Below, piece by piece: positions 1 to 8,196 of a DNA stretch of 64,000 nucleotides; positions within the stretch are counted from its first letter, which is position 1; each line of letters starts with the position of its first letter. The stretch lies in contig NZ_JAFYYT010000055.1 in the NCBI RefSeq assembly GCF_017549005.1, positions 43,605 to 107,604 on the forward strand. Direction: 5' to 3'. The DNA is from Ruminococcus sp. (lineage in GTDB: Bacteria; Bacillota; Clostridia; Oscillospirales; Ruminococcaceae). The translations under genes were made by a program, and so were the position numbers. Under the pieces are notes generated by a model. It had not been told where the DNA came from, searched no databases, and saw only the letters and a program-made list of their open reading frames with translations.

Positions 1-754
1 GGGGCTCAACGAGAGCGTCGCGTATCTCCGCAGAGGTGACTGTAACGTTCTCGGGAAGTCCGTTGAGGAGATTCCTTCCCTTTATTTCCTGTGATTCTTC
101 CTTTTCGCTTGGGAAAGCCGAGCCGATATCGAGCTTGATATTCTCGGCAGTTCTTTCGCCTATGAGAAGATTATATTTTTTCTTGATATAGTTGATGATA
201 GCGGCGTCGAATTCGTCGCCTGCACATCTTACCGAGCGTGAAGCGACTATGCCGCCCATTGAAATAACAGCGACTTCACTTGTACCGCCGCCGATATCCA
301 CTATCATGCTACCTGCCGCTTCATTGGTGGGGAGACCTGCGCCGATAGCCGCAGCCATAGGTTCCTCTATGATAAGGACGTTGTTGGCGCCTGCCTTTTT
401 GCAGGATTCGCGGACAGCACGTCTTTCAACGGCGGTAACGCCCGAGGGAATACAGATGATAACGTTTGCCTTTGTGAAAAAAGTACCCTTCAGAGCTTTT
501 TTTATAAATTCCTGAAGCATGGTGGTAGCAATGTCGAAATCGGCAATAACGCCGTCTTTAAGAGGTCTAACGGCGACTATCGAGCCGGGGGTACGGCCGA
601 TGACGTCCTTTGCCTCCTTACCCACATAGCGGCATTTATCCGTTCTGGTATTTACAGCAACAACGGAGGGCTCTCTTATTATTATACCCTTTCCTCTCAT
701 ATATACGAGAGTATTAGCAGTGCCGAGGTCAATGCCAATATCTTTTGTAAACAT
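1..754 (-). CDS. mreB: Rod shape-determining protein MreB (3' part outside window)
   Basis: Bacterial actin homologue that polymerises on the inner face of the membrane and directs the elongation machinery for peptidoglycan. The N-terminal phosphate-1 motif GIDLGTANT (residues 7-15) and the phosphate-2 type motif VDIGGGTSEVA are clear, and no break is seen across the visible 251 codons. The ATG at 754 is preceded on the minus strand by AAGGAG at good spacing. The C-terminal part runs off the left edge of the window, so MreB and its paralogue Mbl cannot be separated with certainty. A near-consensus promoter lies about 50 bases upstream. It ends a minus-strand run with zapA, a U32 protein, dut and a DUF4321 gene. 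Confidence 0.93.
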   Translation of the reverse strand, partial: MFTKDIGIDLGTANTLVYMRGKGIIIREPSVVAVNTRTDKCRYVGKEAKDVIGRTPGSIVAVRPLKDGVIADFDIATTMLQEFIKKALKGTFFTKANVIICIPSGVTAVERRAVRESCKKAGANNVLIIEEPMAAAIGAGLPTNEAAGSMIVDIGGGTSEVAVISMGGIVASRSVRCAGDEFDAAIINYIKKKYNLLIGERTAENIKLDIGSAFPSEKEESQEIKGRNLLNGLPENVTVTSAEIRDALVEP

Positions 755-800
755 TATGCAGCTCCTTAAATGCAATGATTCTTTGTATACACATATTTAT

Positions 801-829
801 ATTATATCACCAACGGGAAATATGTACAA
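801..829 (-). promoter_or_regulatory. Predicted sigma-A promoter of mreB
   Basis: On the minus strand TTGTAC (824-829) and TATAAT (801-806) are separated by exactly 17 bases, about 47 bases upstream of the mreB start. The region 755-932 otherwise holds no gene. Confidence 0.7.
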
Positions 830-932
830 GATTTTTCTCCGAGAAATTCCCAAGTACGCAAATTTTGGTACAATACGGAAACTAATGGACCCGCAGGCAT
901 TAAAAAACTGTCGAAAAGGACGGGATAAACGA

Positions 933-1193
933 TTATTTATCGGGAACTACCTTGGGAGCAGTCTTGATATATGCATATATTGCGATGATTATGCAGATTA
1001 TCTGTGCCACATTGATATTGAAAGTAAAGCCGAATGTGATGCTGAAGAGCTCCATAGAGAACGTGCTGGGAGAGAGGCTTATTCCCCTTGAATAGCCGAG
1101 CCATGCAAACGAACCTGATGAAACGTTTCCGATAACTCCTCCGAGAATGCAGGCACAAATAAAGAGAAGCAGAAAATAGAGTGTCTTTTTCAT
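933..1193 (-). CDS. DUF4321 family small membrane protein
   Basis: Small protein of 86 residues with two hydrophobic segments, one starting at about residue 4 (YFLLLFICACILGG) and one near the C-terminus (VAQIICIIIAIYAYI). Gly-rich and Ser-rich loop sequence lies between them. The pattern matches the DUF4321 family, which is common next to cell-shape genes in Clostridia and has no known function. I chose the ATG at 1193 because GGAG sits nine bases before it; an upstream in-frame TTG would lack a ribosome site. It is downstream of dut and upstream of mreB on the same strand, so a role at the membrane in elongation is possible but only inferred from context. Confidence 0.7.
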   Translation of the reverse strand: MKKTLYFLLLFICACILGGVIGNVSSGSFAWLGYSRGISLSPSTFSMELFSITFGFTFNINVAQIICIIIAIYAYIKTAPKVVPDK

Positions 1194-1229
1194 AAATAAT
1201 ATCTCCAATCTTTTGTTTGATATGATCTA

Positions 1230-1667
1230 TTAAATTCCCGATGAACCGAAGCCGCCGTTTCCGCGCTCTGTTTCCGAGAGCTGGTCGCTGACCTCGATAT
1301 CGGGCATTAATATACGTGTTGGTATCATCTGAGCTACGCGCATTCCGTGCTCAACGGTAAAGGGCTCTTTACCGTGATTTATAAGCGGGACGAACCATGC
1401 GCCGCGGTAATCGCTGTCGACAACTCCCACGCAGTTTGCAAGGGATACTCCGTACTTTGACGAAAGTCCCGAGCGGGGATAGATAAGGAGAGCGATATCG
1501 TCGGAATCAGGCTCCGCCGTGATACCTATGGGTATCATTTTTATCTCCCCTGGGGCGAGCACAACAGGAGCTTCAAGGCAGGCGCAAAGGTCAAGGCCTG
1601 CGCTCCCGGGAGTAGCCCGTGAGGGGATAACAGCCCGTGGATCGAGCTTTTTGAAGGTGAGTTTCAT
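1230..1667 (-). CDS. dut: Deoxyuridine 5'-triphosphate nucleotidohydrolase (dUTPase)
   Basis: Hydrolyses dUTP to dUMP and pyrophosphate, keeping uracil out of DNA and supplying dUMP for thymidylate synthesis. At 145 residues it has the normal length of a trimeric dUTPase. All five family motifs are visible: AGLDLCA (23-29), PRSGLSSKYG (64-73), GVVDSDYRG (81-89), GMRVAQM (108-114) and the P-loop-like RGNGGFGSSG (135-144). Its ATG overlaps the stop of the upstream U32 gene by four bases (ATGA), which indicates translational coupling in one transcript. No missing residue or truncation is seen. Confidence 0.96.
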   Translation of the reverse strand: MKLTFKKLDPRAVIPSRATPGSAGLDLCACLEAPVVLAPGEIKMIPIGITAEPDSDDIALLIYPRSGLSSKYGVSLANCVGVVDSDYRGAWFVPLINHGKEPFTVEHGMRVAQMIPTRILMPDIEVSDQLSETERGNGGFGSSGI

Positions 1668-3700
1668 GTTGAGATACCTCTGTAGTAAAGTCCGCGGGTG
1701 ATATTGCCCTGCGGTTTGCGTCCGCTGAGAGCGGCGCGTGTACTGTCGGCGTCCTCGTCCGAAAGACAGACGACGCCGTAGCTTATGCCGTGTATTTCGC
1801 CGAGCCTGTCAAGCATACAAAGCCTGTCGGCATTGAGTATCTCCGCGTAGTTCTCCGAGCATACGACAGGGAACTCCCTGCCTGTGCGGTCGATGAGCTT
1901 TTTCGTGCATTTTCCGCATCCGACTTCGTTCCTTATGGGGCAGTTCCTTGTGAGCATGAGCGGCAGTCTGCCGTATATGACAGCTCCTATGGGAAGCTCC
2001 GAGCGTACTGCGGCTATCTGCGGAAGAGTTGCTTCCACCGAGAAAACGCAGTCCTCAAGCCCGAGACCGCGGAGGTATTCCGCGCTGAAGGAGTTGAAAA
2101 CGTTGAGAGTAAAGCTGCCGTGAAGCTTAAAACCGAGCTTTCTGCCGATAGCTATGCAGTCGGGAGTGTGGCAGTAAAGCCTTGAAAGTCCCTTTGTTTT
2201 CAGCACGTTGAGCTTTTCCACAAGCTTGTCTTCATCGGTTATGAAGCGGGGCGGCGAAATAATTATTTTATTTATATCCACGCTGCCGAGCATATCATCG
2301 CCGAGCAGCCCGATCGGAACTATAACGTACTCCGACAGCTCTGCTGCAGCCACTGCCTGTTCGGCGGTGCGGCAGAATGTGCGGAGCTTCAGCTCTCCGT
2401 CGGTATTGCCGCTGTGAAAGCTGCCAATATCGGGAGTATAGTCCGTTATGGTATATTCAGGCGTATTTTTTGCAGTGATCGCAGCTGTCAGCTTTTCCGT
2501 GACCTTACGGCGAAGCTCGTTGAGCTTTCCTGCCGGGACAATAAGTCCCTCACCGATGTCCGCGGTTAGTTTTCCGAGGCTGAATACCGTGTCTCCCAGC
2601 TTTGAGAGCTGTTTTTCGAGAGCAGCCATGTCAGTAGGGCGGTTCAGAGCCTTTTCGGGAGCTTCTCCTGTTGCGGAAGCCGATATGCTGCCGCATTCCG
2701 CAGTTATCACAACAGGCTGTCCTGATTTTATCACTGCATGGATATCAATAGTATAAGCTTTCCGCTCAAAGCGGTAGAGCTCATGTATCTTCGGTATCAG
2801 TTCATGGGCGGAAATAACGTCGTCCTTTTCACGGACTCCGAACATATCCTGCCTTTTGCCTGTAAAATAGCCGTCCGTGAAGCCGCTTCGCGAGAAAACT
2901 CCGCGCAGGAGCTTCATATCGGGAGCATTGCCATCAAGCGAGGCTTTCAGCTCGTGTACTGCGGAAGCCACATATTCGGGGCGCTTCATGCGTCCCTCGA
3001 TCTTGAAGGAATCAACTCCCATATCCGCGAGCTCACGGGCATTTGGGAGCAGCGAAAGGTCTTTCAGCGAAAGCGCAGCTCTGTCCTTATTGCCGACGGC
3101 AGAAAATGGAAGCCGGCAGGCTTGTCCGCAGCAGCCGCGGTTGGCGGAGCGCGAGCCTATCATTGCCGACATATAGCATTGTCCCGAGACTGACATACAC
3201 AGCGCACCGTGTACGAATATCTCGGTCTCGATACCGACCTTGCATATACGGGAAATAGTTTCCTTGTCAAGTTCACGTGCAGGGACTACTCTTGCGTATC
3301 CGAGGTCGCGGAGCAGTGAAGCTCCTGCGGCTGTATGCACCGACATCTGCGTAGAACCGTGAAGTACGGCGTCAGGTACGCAGCGGCGGATAAGCTCTGC
3401 ACAGCCCCAGTCCTGAACAATGAAAGCGTCAACGCCGTTTTGGGCGGCAGCCTTTATGTACTCGCAGAAATCGGCAGCTTCATCGTCTGATATCACCGTA
3501 TTTACAGCAAGATCGAGCATTGCTCCGTATCTGTGGCAGAAAGCGGCGGCTTCCTTTATCTCGTCAAGTGAAAAGTTCGCGGCGCTGCTTCGCGCAGAAT
3601 AGCGCTTTCCGCCTATGTACACAGCCTGAGCGCCTGACCTGAGAGCCGCACGGAGAGTTTCCATGCTGCCTGCCGGAGCGAGTATCTCGGTTTTATTCAT
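1664..3700 (-). CDS. Peptidase U32 family protein
   Basis: Large U32-family protein of 678 residues, made of the TIM-barrel U32 domain (about 1-310) and a long C-terminal extension. The U32 signature runs from E161 to C176 (EIFVHGALCMSVSGQC), followed by CCGQAC (191-196). These cysteines are candidates for the iron-sulfur cluster seen in RNA- and ubiquinone-hydroxylating U32 members. Known relatives act in tRNA wobble-uridine or 23S rRNA hydroxylation rather than proteolysis, so a peptidase function should not be assumed. A second Cys cluster (CGKC) lies towards the C-terminus. The ATG at 3700 overlaps the zapA stop by one base, and the stop overlaps dut, which puts it inside a tight zapA-U32-dut operon. 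Confidence 0.85.
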   Translation of the reverse strand: MNKTEILAPAGSMETLRAALRSGAQAVYIGGKRYSARSSAANFSLDEIKEAAAFCHRYGAMLDLAVNTVISDDEAADFCEYIKAAAQNGVDAFIVQDWGCAELIRRCVPDAVLHGSTQMSVHTAAGASLLRDLGYARVVPARELDKETISRICKVGIETEIFVHGALCMSVSGQCYMSAMIGSRSANRGCCGQACRLPFSAVGNKDRAALSLKDLSLLPNARELADMGVDSFKIEGRMKRPEYVASAVHELKASLDGNAPDMKLLRGVFSRSGFTDGYFTGKRQDMFGVREKDDVISAHELIPKIHELYRFERKAYTIDIHAVIKSGQPVVITAECGSISASATGEAPEKALNRPTDMAALEKQLSKLGDTVFSLGKLTADIGEGLIVPAGKLNELRRKVTEKLTAAITAKNTPEYTITDYTPDIGSFHSGNTDGELKLRTFCRTAEQAVAAAELSEYVIVPIGLLGDDMLGSVDINKIIISPPRFITDEDKLVEKLNVLKTKGLSRLYCHTPDCIAIGRKLGFKLHGSFTLNVFNSFSAEYLRGLGLEDCVFSVEATLPQIAAVRSELPIGAVIYGRLPLMLTRNCPIRNEVGCGKCTKKLIDRTGREFPVVCSENYAEILNADRLCMLDRLGEIHGISYGVVCLSDEDADSTRAALSGRKPQGNITRGLYYRGIST

Positions 3701-4062
3701 CAAATGCTGTCGCTGAGCTGCTTGAGCTTGACCATATTTTCAAGCTGAGTTATCTTGGACTTGAGAACTTCTATCTCCTTCTGAGCAGCGTCGCGCTCAA
3801 TACGTGTCCTGCCTGCCTCGTCCACGTACTCCTTAGTCTGGTCGCGGATATTGTCAAGGCGCTGATTAGCCTTGTTGAGGTCGTCGAGGAGAGCCATGGC
3901 AACCATTATAGAAGCTGCATAAGGCGAAGAACCGCTTGCTGCGGTTATCTCGTTGATCTTGGTCTCGAGTGCTCTTGCGAGTGCATAAACGTAGTTCGGA
4001 GCTTCGGCAGTTTTTATCTTGTACTCCTTACCACATATTATGACCTTAACTTCATTAAGCAT
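3700..4062 (-). CDS. zapA: Cell division protein ZapA
   Basis: FtsZ-associated protein that crosslinks FtsZ filaments and stabilises the Z-ring. The 120-residue protein has the N-terminal beta-rich ZapA head (VKVIICGKEYKIKTAE, 6-21). A long helical coiled coil follows, made of the QRLDNIRDQTKEY segment and the Arg/Glu-rich C-terminus. Length and architecture are typical of Gram-positive ZapA. The start has AAAGGA eight bases upstream. It is the first gene of the minus-strand run zapA-U32-dut, so its promoter should lie in 4063-4252. That stretch is AT-rich with a possible TATAAT on the minus strand at 4103-4108 but no convincing -35 box. Confidence 0.88.
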   Translation of the reverse strand: MLNEVKVIICGKEYKIKTAEAPNYVYALARALETKINEITAASGSSPYAASIMVAMALLDDLNKANQRLDNIRDQTKEYVDEAGRTRIERDAAQKEIEVLKSKITQLENMVKLKQLSDSI

Positions 4063-4252
4063 TTATATCGTCCTTTCCGTGGCGTATTATTAACCACTCT
4101 ACATTATACACTATTTCTCGCAAAAAGGGAAGTGTTTTTTGAAAAAAATTAATTTTTAGTGAGCAGTTCATGTTTTGTGGGCTGCTTTTGGCAGTCCGAA
4201 GCATATTGCTTTTGTATGGGCTGTATCTGTGGGTCCGATTGTTTATAGAGCT

Positions 4253-4606
4253 TTAACCTTTATATGCTATTGCGTCGATTTGAAAGAGGATACCTTCTCT
4301 GATAAAATCGGTCGTGTAAGCTTTTCTTGTGGGATATCTGCCGTTAAAATGCTTTTTTATTACGTCGGGAAGGTAATTCAGGTCGCTGATATTTCTGAAC
4401 AGGCAGTCCATTTTTACAACCGAATCCAGTCCTAAACCGGCCAATGCAAGTCTGCTTTTCAGTGTATCGAATGCACCGTTTATCTGTTCTTCTATTGGCC
4501 GACCTTCATTTCCCATGCAATATCCGACGAAAACGTAGTCGCCGGCCTCGATAACAGTTGAATCAGCCCAGAACTCGTCTGCTTCAAGTCTTTTTATATT
4601 TTCCAT
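4253..4606 (-). CDS. RidA/YjgF-family protein
   Basis: Short (117 residues from the ATG) single-domain protein of the RidA/YER057c/UK114 family, whose best-known members deaminate reactive enamine/imine intermediates made by PLP enzymes. Family features are the early ADSTVIEAGDYVFVGY strand, the middle INGAFDTLKSRLALAGLGL helix and the ending YPTRKAYTTDFIREG. The catalytic Arg near the C-terminus is present in YPTRKA, but several RidA consensus positions differ, so it may belong to an uncharacterised subgroup. An in-frame TTG 12 bases upstream (4618) is an alternative start and has a GAGAG in front. No operon partner is evident. Confidence 0.75.
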   Translation of the reverse strand: MENIKRLEADEFWADSTVIEAGDYVFVGYCMGNEGRPIEEQINGAFDTLKSRLALAGLGLDSVVKMDCLFRNISDLNYLPDVIKKHFNGRYPTRKAYTTDFIREGILFQIDAIAYKG

Positions 4607-4636
4607 CTTAATTATCAACTCTCAGTTCTCATTTTA

Positions 4637-4663
4637 CGGAACGCCGTGGGCGGCGTCCCCTAC
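4637..4663. repeat. Short GC-rich hairpin, probable interspersed repeat fragment
   Basis: A GC-rich island in an AT-rich spacer with the hairpin ACGCCG-TGGG-CGGCGT. From memory it resembles short dispersed sequences found between genes in Ruminococcus genomes. Only one copy is visible here, so the repeat status is inference. Confidence 0.3.
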
Positions 4664-4686
4664 ATGGTTCAATAGGAGCCTGCGGT

Positions 4687-5007
4687 TTATGTATCGGAAT
4701 TATTCTTCTTATTTCTTATTGCGGAGACAACAGCAGCAATCAGAAATCCCACAAAAGCTCCAAGTGAGAACGTACCGATGAAAAACATGGGAAACCCTAT
4801 AGAATATTTCGAGGTGATATTCAAACCTGCTTCACATACAACATAGATAGCAGCAGTGATACAAAGCAGTATTATCTTTGTCTTTCTGCTTAATTTAATT
4901 AAGACTGTTAATAATGCAGCGACAATTAATGCAGCGACGGCTCCGCCCAAAAAAATATATAATGAATTCGATTCAAAAAGCTCCTGTACGATAGGTAAAT
5001 ATTGCAT
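4687..5007 (-). CDS. Hypothetical small membrane protein
   Basis: I do not recognise a family. The 106-residue product has three predicted membrane segments: about 16-36 (YIFLGGAVAALIVAALLTVL), 44-62 (IILLCITAAIYVVCEAGL) and 72-96 (FPMFFIGTFSLGAFVGFLIAA). Short basic loops flank them and the tail is hydrophilic (RNKKNNSDT). A strong ribosome site (AAGGAG, nine bases before the ATG at 5007) supports real translation. It lies between lexA and the RidA-like gene on the same strand with spacers of 51 and about 80 bases. Its codon use is more AT-rich than the neighbours. Confidence 0.6.
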   Translation of the reverse strand: MQYLPIVQELFESNSLYIFLGGAVAALIVAALLTVLIKLSRKTKIILLCITAAIYVVCEAGLNITSKYSIGFPMFFIGTFSLGAFVGFLIAAVVSAIRNKKNNSDT

Positions 5008-5058
5008 AGTTAAAATCTCCTTAATTATTTCAAATGTTTGAATGACAACTGCGGCGGT

Positions 5059-5640
5059 TCAGTAGTAGCGTTTGAGACCGATGACCTTGCCGAGAACTTC
5101 CACCTCGTCCACGATTATGGGCTCCATAGTGTCGTTTTCGGGCTGGAGGCGGTAGTGATCCTTTTCCTTGTAGAAGGTCTTTACGGTAGCGTCCTCGTGA
5201 CCGATGAAAGCAACGACGATATCACCGTTTTCCGCGTAGCTCACGCGCTTGACTATGACAATGTCGCCGTCGAGAATACCTGCGTTTATCATGCTTTCGC
5301 CCCGTATCTTCAGGGCAAAGAGCTCCTGCGGGTCTACGCCCGGAGCTTCAAAGCCGATATATCCCGTGATATCCTGAACGGCTGTTATAGGCTGTCCTGC
5401 GGTGACTGTACCCATAACAGGAACGGAAGTAGTTCCGCTGTTCGGCAGTCGGAGAGTGCGGTTGAGATTGCCTGTTTTTTCTATGAGTCCCTCACGGACG
5501 AGAGTTTCGATGTATCTGTGGGCAGTTGATGTTGACCTGAAGCCCATAGCGTCCATTATCTCCCTGACGGAGGGGGACATTCCGTCGCTCAGACGGGACT
5601 TTATATAGTTGAAAACAGCTATTTCCTTGTCTTTCAGCAT
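5059..5640 (-). CDS. lexA: SOS repressor LexA
   Basis: Transcriptional repressor of the DNA-damage response that cleaves itself when RecA filaments form. The 193-residue product has an N-terminal winged helix (SPSVREIMDAMGF, 22-34, with recognition helix STSTAHRYIETLV). Its C-terminal S24 peptidase domain shows the Ala81-Gly82 cleavage bond (TVTAGQP), nucleophile Ser116 (GESM) and Lys154 (ATVKTF). The ATG at 5640 has AAGGAG seven bases upstream. It starts only four bases after the murC stop, so it is probably co-transcribed with murC. No clear Gram-positive SOS box was seen directly upstream of lexA, which would fit read-through from the murC promoter. Confidence 0.95.
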   Translation of the reverse strand: MLKDKEIAVFNYIKSRLSDGMSPSVREIMDAMGFRSTSTAHRYIETLVREGLIEKTGNLNRTLRLPNSGTTSVPVMGTVTAGQPITAVQDITGYIGFEAPGVDPQELFALKIRGESMINAGILDGDIVIVKRVSYAENGDIVVAFIGHEDATVKTFYKEKDHYRLQPENDTMEPIIVDEVEVLGKVIGLKRYY

Positions 5641-5644
5641 ATTT

Positions 5645-7060
5645 TTACTCCTTTGCAAGCTTTTCCAGTATCATTTTTGCTATCTTGTAGGCGTCGCCGC
5701 AGCCGAGGGTAATGACCAGGTCGCCCGACTGTGCGTGTTCGCAGATATAATCGCATATCTGTGCGAAGTTGGCGTATTTGCGCTCGTCCGTCCATTCAGC
5801 GGACTCGTCCTGCGGGAACCATATGCAGTCCGGTATCTTTTCCGCAAGGTGACGGGTGAAGATACCATAGGTGTTCTTCTCGCGGCTTCCCATGATATCG
5901 GTGAGCACGGCGTGGTCTGGTATCTGGAGGACCCTTGCGAAATCGTCAAGGAGCAGCTTTGTACGGGAGAAGGTGAAGGGCTGGAAAACTGCCCATACGT
6001 GGCTGAAGTTCATTTCCATAGCCGCATTGAGGGTAGCTTCGAGCTCTGTAGGGTGGTGAGCATAGTCGTCCACAACGGTTATGCCCTTTTCAAAGCCCAA
6101 CTTTTCAAAGCGGCGCTTGGCTCCGCGGAAGTCCTCAAGACCTTTCTGAATGAACTTGAAATCAACACCCACATAGCGTGAAGCAGCCACAGCCGCAAGA
6201 GAATTGAGGACATTGTGTATGCCTGCAACGTGGAGAGTTATTGTTCCGAGCTTTTCGCCCCTGTACATAGCGTCGTAGGTGGTGAGGAGCCCGTTTTCGT
6301 GCTTCACGTTCACGGGATAGTAGTCGCAGGAGCTGTCCTTGCCGAAGGTTATTATCTCCTTGCCTGTTATACCCTCCAGGGACTTCATGGAATTTGCGTC
6401 CGAGCCGTTGACGATTATGCACTTTGAGGTGTTTTCGTTGAATTTATGGAAGGACCTGATGATATTTTCAAGAGTTCCGAAGTAGTCAAGGTGATCGGCG
6501 TCGATGTTGAGTATAACGGATATATCGGGGAAGAATTTAAGGAAGTGGTCCTCGAATTCGCAGGATTCGCAGACCATTATATCGCTTTTGCCTGCAACTC
6601 CGCTTCCGCCGATGCAGGGGAGCTTTCCGCCGATATACGCGGAGAGGTCAACGCCTGCGGTAAAGAGTATCTGAGTGATCATGGAGGTAGTCGATGTCTT
6701 TCCGTGAGTTCCCGAAACGCATATAGCGTTGTCGTACCAGCTCGTTACGATACCGAGGAGGTCTGCACGTTCAAGAACCGGGACTCCGCTTGCTTTTGCT
6801 GCCATGAGCTCGGGGTTGTCAGCCATTATAGCGGCTGTATGGACGATAAGATCGGCTCCCTCGATATTTTCGGCTCTCTGACCGATGAAAACGGGTATGC
6901 CCATTTTTCTTACAGCGTCGAGGGTCTCGGTCTCGTTATTGTCCGAGCCTGTGAGATAGTATCCCTGAGAGTGGAGTATCTGCGCGAGAGGGTACATTCC
7001 CGAGCCTCCGATCCCGATGAAATGAATGTGCTTTTTGCCTTTTAAGATGTTGATATCCAA
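5645..7060 (-). CDS. murC: UDP-N-acetylmuramate--L-alanine ligase MurC
   Basis: Cytoplasmic ATP-dependent ligase that adds L-alanine to UDP-MurNAc, the first amino acid step of peptidoglycan precursor synthesis. The 471-residue product shows the N-terminal dinucleotide-like loop GIGGSGM, the Mur ligase P-loop VSGTHGKTSTTS, the NIDADHLDYF block and the C-terminal DDYAHHPTE motif specific to MurC. I chose the TTG at 7060 because AAGGTGAT stands just before it and because the family starts close to that point; in-frame codons upstream have no ribosome site. It lies outside the dcw cluster, on the opposite strand and about 13 kb away, coupled to lexA. Confidence 0.94.
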   Translation of the reverse strand: MDINILKGKKHIHFIGIGGSGMYPLAQILHSQGYYLTGSDNNETETLDAVRKMGIPVFIGQRAENIEGADLIVHTAAIMADNPELMAAKASGVPVLERADLLGIVTSWYDNAICVSGTHGKTSTTSMITQILFTAGVDLSAYIGGKLPCIGGSGVAGKSDIMVCESCEFEDHFLKFFPDISVILNIDADHLDYFGTLENIIRSFHKFNENTSKCIIVNGSDANSMKSLEGITGKEIITFGKDSSCDYYPVNVKHENGLLTTYDAMYRGEKLGTITLHVAGIHNVLNSLAAVAASRYVGVDFKFIQKGLEDFRGAKRRFEKLGFEKGITVVDDYAHHPTELEATLNAAMEMNFSHVWAVFQPFTFSRTKLLLDDFARVLQIPDHAVLTDIMGSREKNTYGIFTRHLAEKIPDCIWFPQDESAEWTDERKYANFAQICDYICEHAQSGDLVITLGCGDAYKIAKMILEKLAKE

Positions 7061-7188
7061 AATGATCACCTTTCCTGAATAAATGATATAAAAACGGGAC
7101 AGACCCGAATATCGCTGTTTGTCCGGCATATGAAAAAATGCCGCGGATAATTGTTATATTATTTTGTCGTGTTTTTCGTATAAAATGC

Positions 7189-7217
7189 TTGCAATTTTAC
7201 GAATTCTGAGTTATAAT
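7189..7217 (+). promoter_or_regulatory. Predicted sigma-A promoter of spoVG
   Basis: TTGCAA (7189-7194) and TATAAT (7212-7217) with a 17-base spacer, about 100 bases upstream of the spoVG start. The same spacer (7061-7315) must also hold the divergent murC promoter, for which no clear boxes were found. A small hairpin (CGGCAT...ATGCCG) lies in the murC leader. Confidence 0.72.
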
Positions 7218-7315
7218 AGTTTACAGGTTTACTTTCAACTGAAATTAATCGTTATAAATATAAATTAATTCAGTTCGCGTACCGTGAGTCACAAAGACTA
7301 ACAAGGAGGAAAACT

Positions 7316-7615
7316 ATGGAAATTACAGATGTAAAGATCAGAAAGATCATGTCTGACGGCAGGCTCAGAGCGGTAGTTTCGGTAACTATCGACGATATGT
7401 TCGCAGTTCATGACATCAAGGTGGTACAGGGCGACGAGAGACTTTTCGTTGCAATGCCAAGCAGAAAGGACGAGAACGGTGTTTTCCGCGATATCGTTCA
7501 CCCTATCTCGGCTTCCGCAAGAAAGCTTTTCGAGGAGACCATTCTTGAAGCATACGAGAGACAGCTTGCTGTGATCGAGGCTGAACAGCCGGGAGAGAGC
7601 GATGAAGCTGTCTGA
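7316..7615 (+). CDS. spoVG: Septation/regulatory protein SpoVG
   Basis: Small site-specific nucleic-acid-binding regulator, conserved in Firmicutes and spirochaetes whether or not they sporulate. It affects septation, capsule and virulence-type genes in other species. The 99-residue product starts MEITDVKIRKI and has the conserved core VTIDDMFAVHDIKVV, followed by FVAMPSRK and FRDIVHPI. An Ala/Glu helix ends the protein. An excellent ribosome site (AAGGAGGAAAACT) precedes the ATG. The gene has its own promoter and terminator, so it looks monocistronic. Confidence 0.95.
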   Translation: MEITDVKIRKIMSDGRLRAVVSVTIDDMFAVHDIKVVQGDERLFVAMPSRKDENGVFRDIVHPISASARKLFEETILEAYERQLAVIEAEQPGESDEAV

Positions 7616-7630
7616 TACAGCCAGACATAC

Positions 7631-7656
7631 AGACCTGCATCATGCAGGTCTTTTTT
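7631..7656 (+). terminator. Intrinsic terminator after spoVG
   Basis: Perfect 8-bp stem GACCTGCA/TGCAGGTC with a 3-base loop, followed by six T. It ends the spoVG transcript and lies against the end of the converging Nudix gene. Confidence 0.9.
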
Positions 7657-7657
7657 A

Positions 7658-8194
7658 TTATATGCCGAGGATACGTGCAGCCTTGAGAACTGCGATCTGT
7701 GTCTTTCCGTCGCGGATAGTTCCGTCCATGACCTGCTTTACAGCTTCCGTGAGCGGTATGCGCTCAACGTCGAGAAATTCGTCGGGATCGAGGTTCTGAC
7801 TGCTGAATGTCAGTCCCTTTGCGAGGTACATATAGGTCACCTCGGTGTTGTATGCAGGAGTGGGGAGCATTTCCCCGAGATAGATGTATTCGGAACAGGT
7901 ATAGCCTGTTTCCTCAAGAAGCTCGCGCTTTCCGCATTCGCCGTGATCCTCGCCCTTTTCAAGCTTTCCCGCGGGAACTTCGCGGGTGACGGTCTGAAAC
8001 GGATAGCGGAACTGCTTTACGAGAAATATCTCGTTGTTTTCTGTTATGGGTATCACGCATACTCCGCCGTGATGATGGAGCACGTCGCGGACAGCGGTAC
8101 TGCTGTTTTCAAGCTCTGCCTTGTCGTGAGTAATGGTGAATATCGGACCTTCGTATATGAGGTCACTGGATATGGTTTTTTCCTGTAAATGCAT
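7658..8194 (-). CDS. Nudix hydrolase, probable ADP-ribose pyrophosphatase
   Basis: Probably hydrolyses ADP-ribose or related nucleoside-diphosphate sugars. The 178-residue product contains a full Nudix box: it starts at GKLEKGED, has the REL-EETGY core, and has the expected spacing from the leading Gly to RELLEE. The upstream strand pattern HGGVCVIPITENNEIFLVKQFRYP and the loop after the box (LGEMLPTPAYNTEVTYMYLA) match the ADP-ribose pyrophosphatase subgroup. The ATG at 8194 has GGAG eight bases upstream. A second ATG at 8200 would overlap the preceding gene's stop, so coupling to the YfhO-type gene is likely either way. Confidence 0.88.
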   Translation of the reverse strand: MHLQEKTISSDLIYEGPIFTITHDKAELENSSTAVRDVLHHHGGVCVIPITENNEIFLVKQFRYPFQTVTREVPAGKLEKGEDHGECGKRELLEETGYTCSEYIYLGEMLPTPAYNTEVTYMYLAKGLTFSSQNLDPDEFLDVERIPLTEAVKQVMDGTIRDGKTQIAVLKAARILGI

Positions 8195-8196
8195 TA

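Noticed and set aside
720-1091. Plus-strand reading frame of 123 codons across the mreB promoter
   Set aside because: It overlaps the mreB start and the DUF4321 gene on the other strand, has no ribosome site and shows no recognisable protein pattern.
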